Shown one piece after another: positions 23,963-32,512 of a DNA stretch of 32,780 bases (position 1 is its first letter; the number at the start of each line of letters is the position of its first letter). The notes beneath the pieces are model-generated. The model was not told the DNA's origin. It saw only the letters and a program-made list of their open reading frames with translations, and searched no databases. This stretch comes from Candidatus Thiodiazotropha sp. (ex Epidulcina cf. delphinae) (GTDB lineage Bacteria > Pseudomonadota > Gammaproteobacteria > Chromatiales > Chromatiaceae): NCBI GenBank assembly GCA_025656455.1, contig JAHXHS010000054.1, positions 1 through 32,780 on the forward strand. The letters run 5' to 3'. Both the position numbers and the translations under genes were made by a program.

Positions 23963-24352
23963 TCACGGCAGTGCCATGGGTGAGGGAGGGGTCCACCCAT
24001 CGGCTCGGTGGTCGGCCACCACGGTGGTATAGATGCCACCGCGTACATTGAATTCAGCGGTCAGACGCATATAGCGGGGGTGGGTGGCCCTGACCAGATC
24101 AGCGAGAATTTCATTCGTCACCGCCTCGTGGAATGCGCCCTGGTCGCGAAACGACCAGATATACAGCTTCAACGCCTTTAACTCGACGCAGAGCCTGTCC
24201 GGGACGTATTCCAGGGTCAGCTCGGCAAAATCGGGTTGTCCGGTCTTGGGGCAGAGACAGGTGAACTCCGGGATGTTGATACGGATGGTGTAGTCCCTTT
24301 CCGGTTGCGGGTTGTCAAAGGTTTCCAGGTCTTTGCTGGGTTGGCTGGGCAT
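23963..24352 (-). CDS. queF: NADPH-dependent 7-cyano-7-deazaguanine reductase QueF (short form)
   Basis: QueF reduces preQ0 to preQ1 in queuosine biosynthesis for tRNA wobble modification. The 129-residue unimodular form has the catalytic Cys34 and Asp41 in TCLCPKTGQPDFAELTLEY, the family signature VELKALKLYIWSFRDQ (Glu58) and FHEAVTNEI (His75). Length matches the YkvM-like class rather than the about 280-residue E. coli type. ATG 24352 faces smc across a 174-bp divergent gap. The ribulokinase-like gene starts a few bases downstream and is probably co-transcribed. No preQ1 riboswitch could be recognised upstream. Confidence 0.95.
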   Translation of the reverse strand: MPSQPSKDLETFDNPQPERDYTIRINIPEFTCLCPKTGQPDFAELTLEYVPDRLCVELKALKLYIWSFRDQGAFHEAVTNEILADLVRATHPRYMRLTAEFNVRGGIYTTVVADHRADGWTPPSPMALP

Positions 24353-24526
24353 GATTTTGTTTACTCGTCGATGAAATCGTGGTGAATTATACGCAGACCA
24401 AATCCCGACCAGAAGCGTTTCTTCTATAGCCTATTAAAAACAATAAGTTATGGTGAATAGTTAAAGTGTAAAAAATGCTCGGGCCACACTGTAACAATGC
24501 CCCTCTTTGGTGTATCTTAGCCGCCC

Positions 24527-27500
24527 ATGCGTCTGCAGAAAATCAAGCTTGCCGGGTTTAAGTCATTCGTGGATCCGACCTCTGTGCCGATCCCCAGTAA
24601 TCTGGTCGGCATCGTCGGGCCGAATGGATGTGGAAAATCCAATGTCATCGATGCGGTGCGCTGGGTGATGGGCGAAAGCTCGGCCAAGATGTTACGCGGC
24701 GAATCCATGGCGGATGTGATCTTCAACGGCTCCAGTGTGCGCAAGCCGGTCGGCGCCGCGACCATTGAACTGCTTTTCGACAATTCGCAGGGCAGGGCCG
24801 GAGGCCAGTACGCCCAGTACAATCAGATCTCGGTGAAACGCCAGGTATCCAGGGACGGCCAGTCGCTCTACTATTTGAATACCGTCCGCTGTCGGCGGCG
24901 GGACATCACGGACCTGTTTCTCGGTACGGGCCTGGGGCCTCGCAGCTACTCGATCATCGAACAGGGCATGATCACCCGCCTGATCGAGGCGCGGCCGGAG
25001 GAGTTGCGCTCATTCCTGGAAGAGGCGGCCGGTATCTCCAAATATAAGGAGCGTCGCCGGGAGACCGAAAATCGTATCCGCCACACCCGGGAAAATCTGG
25101 AGCGCCTGACCGACCTGCGCGACGAGGTGGCCAAACAGCTGCAACACCTGAAGCGTCAGGCAGCCACGGCAGAAAAGTACCAGCAGCTCAAACAGCAGGA
25201 GCGGCAGACCAAGGCCGAGCTGCTGGCCCTGCGCTGGCGGACCCTGGACCATGACCTGAAGCAGCGGGAGCGCAGCATCGCTGAACTGCAGAATCACCTC
25301 GAGGAGGCTATTGCCGGGCAGCGCAAGCTGGAGTCGGTCATCGAATCCGAGCGGGAGAGACATACCGAGGCGAATGATCAGTTCAACGAAGTCCAGGGGC
25401 GGTTCTACAGCCTGGGCGCGGAGATCAGCGGTCTGGAGCAGGCGATCCAGTTCACCCGGGACGGGCAGCGCCAACAACAACTGGATCTGGATCAGGTCGG
25501 TCATGCCCTGCAGGAATCCGAGGCCCACCGCGCCCAGGACGAAGAGCGGTTGTCGGAGCTTACGGACAATCTGCAGCGGGAGCAGCCCAGACTGGATGAG
25601 GCGCGACAGCAAGAAGCGCAACTCTCTGAGGCCTTGTCACAGGCGGAACAGGCGATGCAGGTTTGGCAGGGCGAGTGGGAGAGCTTCAATCAACAGGCGG
25701 CGGAGCCGGCTCAGACAGCGCAGGTGGAACGGACAAGGATCAATCACCTCGAACAGCAGGGGGGTGACCTGGAGCGGCGTCTGCAGCGTCTCGACGAGGA
25801 GTTGGGGCGTGTCGATGACAGCCGTCTGCTGAGTGAAATCACCGAACTGGAGTCCGATGAAGCCGCTCACAAGGGCGAAGCGGAGACGCTGCACGAGCAG
25901 CTGACGCAGGCCGTGGAGCAGATCGATCGCCAGCGGGAGAACAATAACCGTCTGACCACACAGCTGGACCGGGAGCGGGCGGATTTTCAATCCAACAAAG
26001 GGCGTCTGGCTTCCCTTGAGGCCTTGCAGCAGGCCGCGCTCGGCAAGCGGGGCGGCGACGTGACGCAGTGGCTGGAAGGCCGTCAGTTGCAGTCGGCGAA
26101 ACGCCTCGCCCAGCAGATCATGGTTGAACCCCGCTGGCAGCAAGCGGCGGAGATTGTCCTGGGTTTCCATCTGCAGGCGGTGTGTGTCGAGGGGCTGGAG
26201 CCACTGCAGGGCCCCCTGTCAGAGCTGCAAAAGGGAGCCCTGGCCTTTTGGGATACCCGAGGCAGCGGTGAAATCGACGCAAGCCCGCCATCCGCTTCCC
26301 TGCTGTCAAAGGTCGAGGCGCCCTGGAATCTGCACAACCTGTTGGCCGGGGTGAATCTGGCCGAGGATCTGGCCGATGCCATGGGTCGGCGTCACAGCCT
26401 GCGGGACGATGAGTCCCTGGTCACCCCGGAAGGGATCTGGCTCGGCCGGCATTGGCTCAGGATTGCCCGCGAGGCCGATGAGAGCGCTGGCGTGCTGGCC
26501 CGTGAAGAGGAGTTGCGGCAGCTCCAACAGACCCTGCAGGCGCAGCAACAACAGGTCTCCGAGCTAGCGGATCAGTTGGATCAGGGAAGGGATGTTCTGA
26601 AACAGGCCGAACAGGCCAGAGAACAGACCCAGGCCAAGTTCAATCAGGTCAACCGTTCACTGTCAGAGATTCGCGCCGGCCTGAGCGGCAAGCGCACTCG
26701 CGCCGACCATCTGCGTCAGCGGCGCGAGCAGTTGCAACAGGAGCAGAAAGAGATCGCCGAACAGATCGGTTCGGATCAGCAGCTCATGGAGGAGACCCGC
26801 CGGCGGCTGCATGCCGCCCTGGAGTCGATCGAAACCCTGGGGAGTCGTCGTGAGTCGCTGGTTAAACGGCGGGACGCATTGCGTCAGCAGGTGACCGGCG
26901 CCAGGGAGAGCCTCAACCGGCAGCGCTCGGCCACGCATCAGATCGCCCTGCAGGTCGAGTCGATGCGCACCGCGCACGCCTCGCTGACCCAGAATCTTGA
27001 ACGCGCGCGAAGCCAATTGTCTCAACTGGCGCAGCGGCGTGACGAATTGAAAACCGCATTGGAGAGTAGTGAGGCCCCCCTGCAGCAGCAGGTCGAGATG
27101 TTGAATCTGAAGCTGACTGAACGGGCGGACGTTGAAAAAGAACTCAGCGATGTACGCCGGGAACTGGAGGATGTGGACGGTCTGTTGCGTGAAAAGGAGC
27201 AGCAACGCCACCAGGTGGAACAACAGGTTCAGCAGCGGCGTGACAGACTCAATCAGGCCCGCCTGCAGAGCCAGGAGGTCAGTGTCCGCTGCAAAACCCT
27301 TCAGGAGCAGTTGCAGGAGAGCGGGTTGGATGCCCAGCAACTGTTCAATAGCATGGCCGAGGATGCCAGTGAAACGGTCTGGCAGGAACAGGTCGAGGCC
27401 CTGGCCAGCCGTATCCAGCGCCTGGGTCCGATCAACCTGGCGGCGATCGACGAGTTTCAGGAACAGTCGGAGAGACTGAACTACCTGGATGAGCAGCATG

Positions 27501-28036
27501 CGGACATCACCGGCTCCCTGGAGACCCTGGAGAACGCCATCCGTAAAATAGACCGGGAGACGCGCACCCGCTTCAAGGAGACCTTCGACAAGGTCAACGC
27601 GGGCATCAAGGAGCTCTTTCCCCGTCTGTTCGGTGGCGGACACGCCTATCTGGAATTGACCGGCGAGGATCTGCTGGATACCGGCGTCACCGTGATGGCG
27701 CGCCCGCCCGGCAAACGCAATACCAACATTCACCTGTTGTCCGGCGGCGAAAAGGCGCTGACGGCGGTGGCGCTGGTATTCGCTATCTTTCAGCTCAATC
27801 CGGCGCCGTTTTGTTTGCTGGACGAGGTTGACGCCCCCTTGGATGATGCCAATGTCGGGCGTTTTTGCGATATGGTGAAGACCATGTCCGATCAGGTACA
27901 ATTCATATTCATCACTCATAACAAGATCACCATGGAGATCGCCAACCAGCTATCCGGCATCACCATGTATGAGCCGGGCGTTTCGCGTCTGGTCACCGTC
28001 GATGTGGAGGAGGCGGCACAACTCGCCGCGCTATAG
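24527..28036 (+). CDS. smc: Chromosome segregation protein SMC
   Basis: SMC is the ATP-driven condensin core that compacts and helps separate chromosomes, normally with ScpA and ScpB. The 1169-residue protein has an N-terminal ATPase half with Walker A GPNGCGKSN (31-39), a first coiled coil (about 170-500), and a hinge (about 510-650, around the VCVEGLEPLQGPLSEL region). A second coiled coil follows (about 660-1000), then a C-terminal half with signature LSGGEKALTAVALVF and Walker B FCLLDEVDAPLDD. Length is standard (B. subtilis 1186). E. coli uses MukB instead, so this excludes the Enterobacterales. zipA begins six bases after the stop, forming the common smc-zipA-ligA order. Confidence 0.98.
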   Translation: MRLQKIKLAGFKSFVDPTSVPIPSNLVGIVGPNGCGKSNVIDAVRWVMGESSAKMLRGESMADVIFNGSSVRKPVGAATIELLFDNSQGRAGGQYAQYNQISVKRQVSRDGQSLYYLNTVRCRRRDITDLFLGTGLGPRSYSIIEQGMITRLIEARPEELRSFLEEAAGISKYKERRRETENRIRHTRENLERLTDLRDEVAKQLQHLKRQAATAEKYQQLKQQERQTKAELLALRWRTLDHDLKQRERSIAELQNHLEEAIAGQRKLESVIESERERHTEANDQFNEVQGRFYSLGAEISGLEQAIQFTRDGQRQQQLDLDQVGHALQESEAHRAQDEERLSELTDNLQREQPRLDEARQQEAQLSEALSQAEQAMQVWQGEWESFNQQAAEPAQTAQVERTRINHLEQQGGDLERRLQRLDEELGRVDDSRLLSEITELESDEAAHKGEAETLHEQLTQAVEQIDRQRENNNRLTTQLDRERADFQSNKGRLASLEALQQAALGKRGGDVTQWLEGRQLQSAKRLAQQIMVEPRWQQAAEIVLGFHLQAVCVEGLEPLQGPLSELQKGALAFWDTRGSGEIDASPPSASLLSKVEAPWNLHNLLAGVNLAEDLADAMGRRHSLRDDESLVTPEGIWLGRHWLRIAREADESAGVLAREEELRQLQQTLQAQQQQVSELADQLDQGRDVLKQAEQAREQTQAKFNQVNRSLSEIRAGLSGKRTRADHLRQRREQLQQEQKEIAEQIGSDQQLMEETRRRLHAALESIETLGSRRESLVKRRDALRQQVTGARESLNRQRSATHQIALQVESMRTAHASLTQNLERARSQLSQLAQRRDELKTALESSEAPLQQQVEMLNLKLTERADVEKELSDVRRELEDVDGLLREKEQQRHQVEQQVQQRRDRLNQARLQSQEVSVRCKTLQEQLQESGLDAQQLFNSMAEDASETVWQEQVEALASRIQRLGPINLAAIDEFQEQSERLNYLDEQHADITGSLETLENAIRKIDRETRTRFKETFDKVNAGIKELFPRLFGGGHAYLELTGEDLLDTGVTVMARPPGKRNTNIHLLSGGEKALTAVALVFAIFQLNPAPFCLLDEVDAPLDDANVGRFCDMVKTMSDQVQFIFITHNKITMEIANQLSGITMYEPGVSRLVTVDVEEAAQLAAL

Positions 28037-28041
28037 CTCAT

Positions 28042-28905
28042 ATGGATGCCACGACACTGCGCATCGTTCTGCTTGTCGCCGGCCTTGCTTTTCTTGCCGG
28101 GATCTATCTTTATGAGACCAACCGCCGCAAGCGGGAATCCGCCCAGGCGCGAAGGCGTATCACGCCGGAGATCACACCACCCGCCATGGCCGAAACCGAG
28201 GAGACGGTGATCGAACCCGAGGCCGAACCCGAGCCCGAGCCCGAGCCTGTCCCGGAGTCCCCGGATGATAGTGACACCTGGGTGAATTGGGATGATGATG
28301 AGGAGGATACCGAGGTGCTGGAGAAGGAGTTCAGGGAGCTGGAAGGCCTGCAGGCAGACTCCGAATCGACATCCGGAGCCGACACCGCCGAGATAAAGGA
28401 AACGGCACCCGACAAGCCGCAGCAACAGGAGCTGTTCGGCTTCAGCGCCAGGGAGGAGTCTCCCGTCGATGTCCCGAAATTGATTATCCAGATCAATCTG
28501 CGGGCCAAATCCGAGCCCTTTACCGGTCCATCGATTCAGAAGGCGATGCGGGATACCGGGATGATGATGGGTGAAGTGCCGGTCTATCAACGCATCGCCG
28601 GCGATGCCGGCGGCGCTCCCCTCTTCAGTGTGGCCAGTATGGTGGAGCCGGGGGTCTTTCCAACGAAAGGGATTGAGAGCTTCCAAACACCGGGGCTGAC
28701 CCTGTTCGCCCAGCTGCCCGGTCCGGGAGACGGGATGGCGATCTTCTCCGACATGCTGTTCACCGCCGAGAGACTCGCCGCCATACTCGGTGGCGAACTG
28801 CAGGACGAAACCCACAGCGCGTTGACGAAACAGACCATCGAGCACCTGCGCGGTCAGATCATGGAGCATCGCCGTCAGGTCCAGTTGGCGCGGAGCAAGG
28901 GTTGA
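28042..28905 (+). CDS. zipA: Cell division protein ZipA
   Basis: ZipA tethers FtsZ filaments to the inner membrane at mid-cell. The 287-residue protein has an N-terminal membrane anchor (about residues 4-24, LRIVLLVAGLAFLAGIYLYE) and a basic stretch. A Glu/Pro-rich linker with EPEPEPEPVPE repeats follows, then the FtsZ-binding domain (about 150-280; KLIIQINLRAKSEPFTGPSI, PGLTLFAQLPGPGDGMAIF). It sits between smc and ligA, overlapping the ligA start by four bases (TTGA), as in many gammaproteobacteria. Confidence 0.96.
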   Translation: MDATTLRIVLLVAGLAFLAGIYLYETNRRKRESAQARRRITPEITPPAMAETEETVIEPEAEPEPEPEPVPESPDDSDTWVNWDDDEEDTEVLEKEFRELEGLQADSESTSGADTAEIKETAPDKPQQQELFGFSAREESPVDVPKLIIQINLRAKSEPFTGPSIQKAMRDTGMMMGEVPVYQRIAGDAGGAPLFSVASMVEPGVFPTKGIESFQTPGLTLFAQLPGPGDGMAIFSDMLFTAERLAAILGGELQDETHSALTKQTIEHLRGQIMEHRRQVQLARSKG

Positions 28906-30926
28906 AGTCAGCAACCGCCGTGGCAGCGCGTATTCAGGCGTTGCGCAACGAAATCGACCATCACAACCGACAATATTATGTCTTCGACGCGCCGGAGATA
29001 GCCGATGCGGAATATGATCGGCTGCTGCGCGAACTGCAGCGGTTGGAGGCAGAGCATCCCCATCTCATCACCCCCGACTCGCCGACCCAGCGTGTTGGGG
29101 AGACCCCCTTGGCAGGGTTCGGCGAAGTGGTCCACCGCAGGCCCATGCTCTCGCTCGACAACGCCTTCGGTGAGGAGGCGATGGGTGATTTCGAGCGGCG
29201 TATCCGGGACCGGCTGAAGCTCGATGATGAGGAGAAAATCGTCTATCTGGCCGAGCCCAAACTCGATGGCCTGGCTATCAATCTGCGCTATGTAGAGGGT
29301 CGATTGGTGCTGGGCGCGACCCGGGGCGACGGTAGCCGGGGCGAGGATGTCACCGGGAATATCCGCACCATCAAGGCCGTTCCCCTCAAACTTCAGGGTG
29401 ACGACTGGCCCGATATCCTCGAGGTGCGCGGTGAAGTGTTCATGCCCAAGGATGGATTCGAAGCGTTCAACCAACGGGCGCGGGAGGCGGGGGAGAAAGG
29501 CTTTGTCAACCCGCGCAATGCGGCTGCCGGCTCCCTGCGCCAGCTCGATCCCCGTCTCACGGCACAGCGTCCGTTGACCTTTTATGCCTATGGCTTCGGC
29601 GAGGTGGATCCCGCGCCCATCGCCGATAGCCAAAGCGACAGTATCCGCCGGCTACGCCGCTGGGGCGTGCCGATTTCGCCACTGCATGAAGTGGTGGAAG
29701 GCACGCAGGGTTGTCTCGCCTACTTTCAGCGAATATTGCAGTTGCGCGATAGTCTGCCCTATGACATCGACGGCGTGGTATTCAAGGTCGATGAGCTGAG
29801 GCTGCAGGCGCAGCTCGGTTCAGTCTCCCGCGCGCCGCGCTGGGCCATTGCCTATAAGTTTCCCGCCCAAGAGGAGATGACCCAGGTCGAGGCGATAGCG
29901 TTCCAAGTCGGAAGGACCGGCGCCATCACCCCGGTTGCGCGCCTGCATCCGGTGTTTGTCGGTGGCGTGACGGTCAGCAACGCCACCCTGCATAACATGG
30001 ACGAGGTGATGCGCAAGGATGTGCGGCCCGGAGACACGGTCGTGGTGAGGCGGGCAGGAGATGTCATTCCCGAAGTGGTCAGTGTGGTGCCGGCTAAACG
30101 TCCCCACGGCATCTCGCCCGTCATCCTGCCCACCCGTTGCCCGGTCTGTGGCTCGGAAATAACCAAACCCGAGGGCGAGGCGGTGGCCCGCTGTTCCGGG
30201 GGGCTCTACTGTCCCGCCCAACGCAAGGAGGCACTCAGGCACTTTGCCTCGCGCAAGGCGATGGATATCGAGGGACTGGGGGAGAAGTTGGTCGAGCAAC
30301 TGGTTGACGAGGGATTGGTGGATAGTCCCGCTGATCTCTATCGTCTGACCCTGGAACAGTTGAGCGGCCTGCAGCGGATGGCCGAGAAGTCGGCGCGGAA
30401 TCTGCTTGATGCCCTGGATAAGAGCAAACTGACGACACTGGCCCATTTTCTTTTTGCCCTGGGTATTCGTGAAGTGGGTGAAGCAACGGCAAGCTCCCTG
30501 GCAAACCAGTTTTTAACCCTTGACGCCATCCAGCAAGCGGATGAAGCGCTGTTGCAGCAGGCACCGGACGTGGGCCCCGTGGTGGCGGCGCATATCGTCG
30601 CTTTCTTTCGCCAGGCGCATAACCGGGAGGTCATCGAGCAGTTGCTGGAGGCCGGTATCCATTGGCCCGAGATAGAACGCCAGGCGGTCGATCATCCCCT
30701 GTCGGGAAAGACCATCGTCATCACCGGCGCCCTCAATCGTCCACGGGACGAGATCAAGCGCGAGTTGCTGGCGCTTGGGGCAAAGGTCACCGGCAGCGTC
30801 TCGAAAAAGACCGACTATCTGCTTGCCGGCGAGGCAGCCGGCTCGAAACTCGCCAAAGCCGAGAAGTTGGGTGTGGCGGTCCTGGATGAGGCGGCGCTGC
30901 AGACCATGCTTGAACATGCCCAATAA
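28902..30926 (+). CDS. ligA: NAD+-dependent DNA ligase LigA
   Basis: LigA seals nicks in DNA using NAD+ and is essential for replication. The 674-residue protein has the Ia domain (about 10-70), the adenylation lysine at 120 in EPKLDGLAINLRY, and an OB fold. A Cys4 zinc finger (CPVCGSEI...CSGGLYC, about 410-435), helix-hairpin-helix repeats and a C-terminal BRCT domain (HPLSGKTIVITGALNRPRDE) follow. The start is the TTG at 28902 inside the zipA stop region, with GGAG six bases upstream, giving the usual MKSA beginning. Confidence 0.97.
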   Translation: MKSATAVAARIQALRNEIDHHNRQYYVFDAPEIADAEYDRLLRELQRLEAEHPHLITPDSPTQRVGETPLAGFGEVVHRRPMLSLDNAFGEEAMGDFERRIRDRLKLDDEEKIVYLAEPKLDGLAINLRYVEGRLVLGATRGDGSRGEDVTGNIRTIKAVPLKLQGDDWPDILEVRGEVFMPKDGFEAFNQRAREAGEKGFVNPRNAAAGSLRQLDPRLTAQRPLTFYAYGFGEVDPAPIADSQSDSIRRLRRWGVPISPLHEVVEGTQGCLAYFQRILQLRDSLPYDIDGVVFKVDELRLQAQLGSVSRAPRWAIAYKFPAQEEMTQVEAIAFQVGRTGAITPVARLHPVFVGGVTVSNATLHNMDEVMRKDVRPGDTVVVRRAGDVIPEVVSVVPAKRPHGISPVILPTRCPVCGSEITKPEGEAVARCSGGLYCPAQRKEALRHFASRKAMDIEGLGEKLVEQLVDEGLVDSPADLYRLTLEQLSGLQRMAEKSARNLLDALDKSKLTTLAHFLFALGIREVGEATASSLANQFLTLDAIQQADEALLQQAPDVGPVVAAHIVAFFRQAHNREVIEQLLEAGIHWPEIERQAVDHPLSGKTIVITGALNRPRDEIKRELLALGAKVTGSVSKKTDYLLAGEAAGSKLAKAEKLGVAVLDEAALQTMLEHAQ

Positions 30927-31004
30927 CGTTTCAGGCCGCGTGTTTATTCGGCTCTGCCCTCATGCTAGCTTGTACGACCCACTCACCGGTTGCAGGGAAA
31001 AACA

Positions 31005-31298
31005 ATGAATGACGAATCGAAAAAAGAGCGGGAAATCATGATGGTGATGCGCAAGCTGCTGACCACCATCGTGCGCGAAGTGACACCGGAACACAAAAGC
31101 TTGCGGCATCCCCTGTCGGATCAGACCATTCAGGATATCCGCAGCTGTCTCGGCCTGATCACCGCCCGGGAGAAGGAGCTGGCCGATGCTGCCGGTAGAA
31201 CCGCGCAAGAGCGGCCCTATTTCGCGGATCAACCGGCCGCGACGAAGGTTGTGCCCATCTCAAAGATTGGTAAGGTCAAGCGAGAGGATGAGGACTGA
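31005..31298 (+). CDS. Small conserved protein of unknown function downstream of ligA
   Basis: The 97-residue product is hydrophilic and probably mostly helical, with blocks MMVMRKLLTTIVREVTPEH, RHPLSDQTIQDIRSCLGLIT and RPYFADQP. I recall similar small proteins after ligA or elsewhere in gammaproteobacteria, sometimes labelled as related to segregation proteins, but I cannot confirm any function. ATG 31005 is preceded by a CAGGGAA sequence; a TTG five codons upstream is possible. The 78-bp gap after ligA allows the same transcript. Confidence 0.75.
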   Translation: MNDESKKEREIMMVMRKLLTTIVREVTPEHKSLRHPLSDQTIQDIRSCLGLITAREKELADAAGRTAQERPYFADQPAATKVVPISKIGKVKREDED

Positions 31299-31318
31299 AT
31301 TCATGTATGACAATTTGT

Positions 31319-31571
31319 AACTCAAGTTTCGGAGTTCAAATTTAACGCGTTCCCATGTTCTATGTGGGAACGCACAATGTGAACAGGGCGTAGGGTGCGG
31401 CCCTGCCGCACCATGCTGGGTTGCGCTCCTGTTTGCTATGACGGATTTCTTCACTTCGCGGCCCCCTGACCCAATACCTTGGGTTCCAGGGCTTCAAGTT
31501 ACGGTGCGGCAGGGCCGCACCCTACGAAACTCGTAGAACATGGGAACAAGATGAACTCCGAAACTTGAGTT
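31319..31571. repeat. Nested inverted-repeat element after the small ligA-linked gene
   Basis: Perfect 20-base outer arms (AACTCAAGTTTCGGAGTTCA at 31319-31338 and its complement at 31552-31571) enclose a GTTCCCA...TGGGAAC hairpin. Within lie two inverted copies of the 23-bp hairpin (31390-31412 and 31503-31525). There is no coding potential I can recognise. It fills the gap between the small gene (end 31298) and the VapC remnant. Confidence 0.85.
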
Positions 31572-31608
31572 GTAAATGCTGTCCTTGTATTTCTGTATTT
31601 GTTCGGAA

Positions 31609-31983
31609 TTAAACCCAGTTTTCCAAGCGCAGGCCATCCACTCGCTCGAACTCTTTCAAATTATTCGTCACCAGCGTTAGCCCTTCACTTCTGGCATGCC
31701 CCGCTATATGCAAGTCGTTAACACCGATAGGCATACCCTTAAGTTCCAGCGCCGCCCTAATATCTCCATAGTGGGCTGTCCCTTTATTGCCATACTCCAG
31801 TACCGTTAAACGGGAAGCAAAATCTTCGACTTGCCGCAGGTTATGATCAGGCTTGGTGCTTTTCTCTACACCGTGCAGTAGCTCTGCCAACGTGATTGCG
31901 CTTATACAGAGCTGGCTGGCATGCCGATTAAAGATTGCCAGCGCCTCAGGCGGGCGGCGCTTGATCACATAAATGGCAATGTT
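31609..31983 (-). pseudogene. VapC-family (PIN) toxin fragment lacking its N-terminus
   Basis: The readable product is PIN-type: IAIYVIKRRPPEALAIF, ITLAELLHGVEKS (conserved Glu), YGDIRAALELKGMPIGVNDLHIAGHARSEGLTLVTNN (later acidic residues) and LENWV. Family members begin with LDTNI or similar, whose Asp is the first metal ligand. Here the text preceding NIAIY is PFTVS, so that Asp is gone, and no in-frame ATG precedes it. The nearest good start (GTG for Val at 31968) would omit more. An ATGATG with a fair Shine-Dalgarno farther up runs out of frame and stops. No antitoxin gene is visible. It is probably inactive. GGTAAAC repeats (about 31990-32005) mark the break. Confidence 0.75.
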
Positions 31984-32030
31984 GGAAACGGTAAACGGTA
32001 AACGGGGACACTCATCATTTTTGCTCCTTC

Positions 32031-32065
32031 AAAAAAACCCCGCCCGGAGTTGAGCGGGGCTTTTT
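32031..32065. terminator. Intrinsic terminator, hairpin with T-runs on both sides
   Basis: A GC stem (CCCCGC at 32038-32043 with GCGGGG at 32054-32059) has a run of A bases on its left and a T-run on its right. It can therefore end transcription from either strand. On the minus strand it lies directly after the symE remnant stop codon and before the VapC remnant. Confidence 0.85.
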
Positions 32066-32068
32066 GTC

Positions 32069-32440
32069 TCAGTCCTCCGCCAAGGTCAGCACCAAACAGC
32101 CCGGCATGACCCGGACCTTAGGGCCTCGGAAAAAAAGATTTAACCCAAAATGCGCCGGATTGTTGCCTGCCTTCGAGGCATAGCGAAGGGCGCGTAGCCG
32201 GGCCTACGTAACCGAAGCTACAACAAAGAAGGCGGGCAAGAAGACAAGTAGTTTGGGTTAAATTTTTTTTCCGAAGCCCTTAACCGGAGTGTTGATCTCA
32301 AACCCCGCCTGTTGCAGCCAGTGGCCTTTAAGCTGAATCCACGGCACAGGCCGACCGACGCCAAGGTGATCGTCTTTCAGCCGATAGGTGTAATGGATCT
32401 GGTTGACCTTGATATGCTGTTCCTGGCGGGTTTTATTTTG
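32069..32440 (-). pseudogene. SymE-type toxin gene split by a mini-transposon
   Basis: On the minus strand the pieces read KTRQEQHIKVNQIHYTYRL, then GRPVPWIQLKGHWLQQAGFE and INTPVK, the SymE AbrB-fold signature. A 159-bp element (32121-32279) interrupts this, and after it KVRVMPGCLVLTLAED ends at TGA 32069-32071. Removing the element and one TTA duplicate restores the frame exactly at PVK-VRV. The 5' end is also lost: an in-frame stop at the edge of the 32442 repeat precedes KTRQ and no start codon is found. SymE proteins in E. coli are SOS-induced toxins controlled by antisense RNA symR; a remnant antisense RNA could not be judged. Confidence 0.85.
32121..32279. mobile_element. 159-bp mini-transposon (MITE) with GGGC ends in the symE remnant
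   Basis: The ends are about 30-bp inverted repeats starting GGGCCTCGG on the left and GGGCTTCGG on the right, each followed by an A-run and ATTTAACCCAAA-like sequence. A TTA direct repeat (32118-32120 and 32280-32282) flanks it, a three-base target duplication of the TNA type seen with some IS5-group elements (family is inference). The interior has smaller inverted segments (GCCTGCCTTC with GAAGGCGGGC) and no gene. Confidence 0.88.
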
Positions 32441-32441
32441 A

Positions 32442-32512
32442 GTAGGTCACGTTGCGCAGCTACGTGACATCACCATTAAGTCAGGTAGCCGCTCCGCGTC
32501 AACCTGACCTAC
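32442..32512. repeat. Two-hairpin palindromic repeat (GTAGGTCA...TGACCTAC)
   Basis: Eight-base outer arms (32442-32449 and 32505-32512) enclose two hairpins, GTCACGT/ACGTGAC (near 32447-32467) and GTCAGGT/ACCTGAC (near 32480-32508). This forms a small cloverleaf-like palindrome. It abuts the 5' end of the symE remnant and probably removed that gene's start. Confidence 0.7.

Noticed and set aside
24353..24526. preQ1 riboswitch upstream of queF
   Set aside because: I could not find the short hairpin plus A-rich tail pattern with confidence in this divergent gap, and smc needs a promoter there too.
26663..27919. Long antisense frame (418 codons) opposite smc
   Set aside because: Leucine/glutamine-rich mirror of the SMC coiled coil; no ribosome-binding site or domain.
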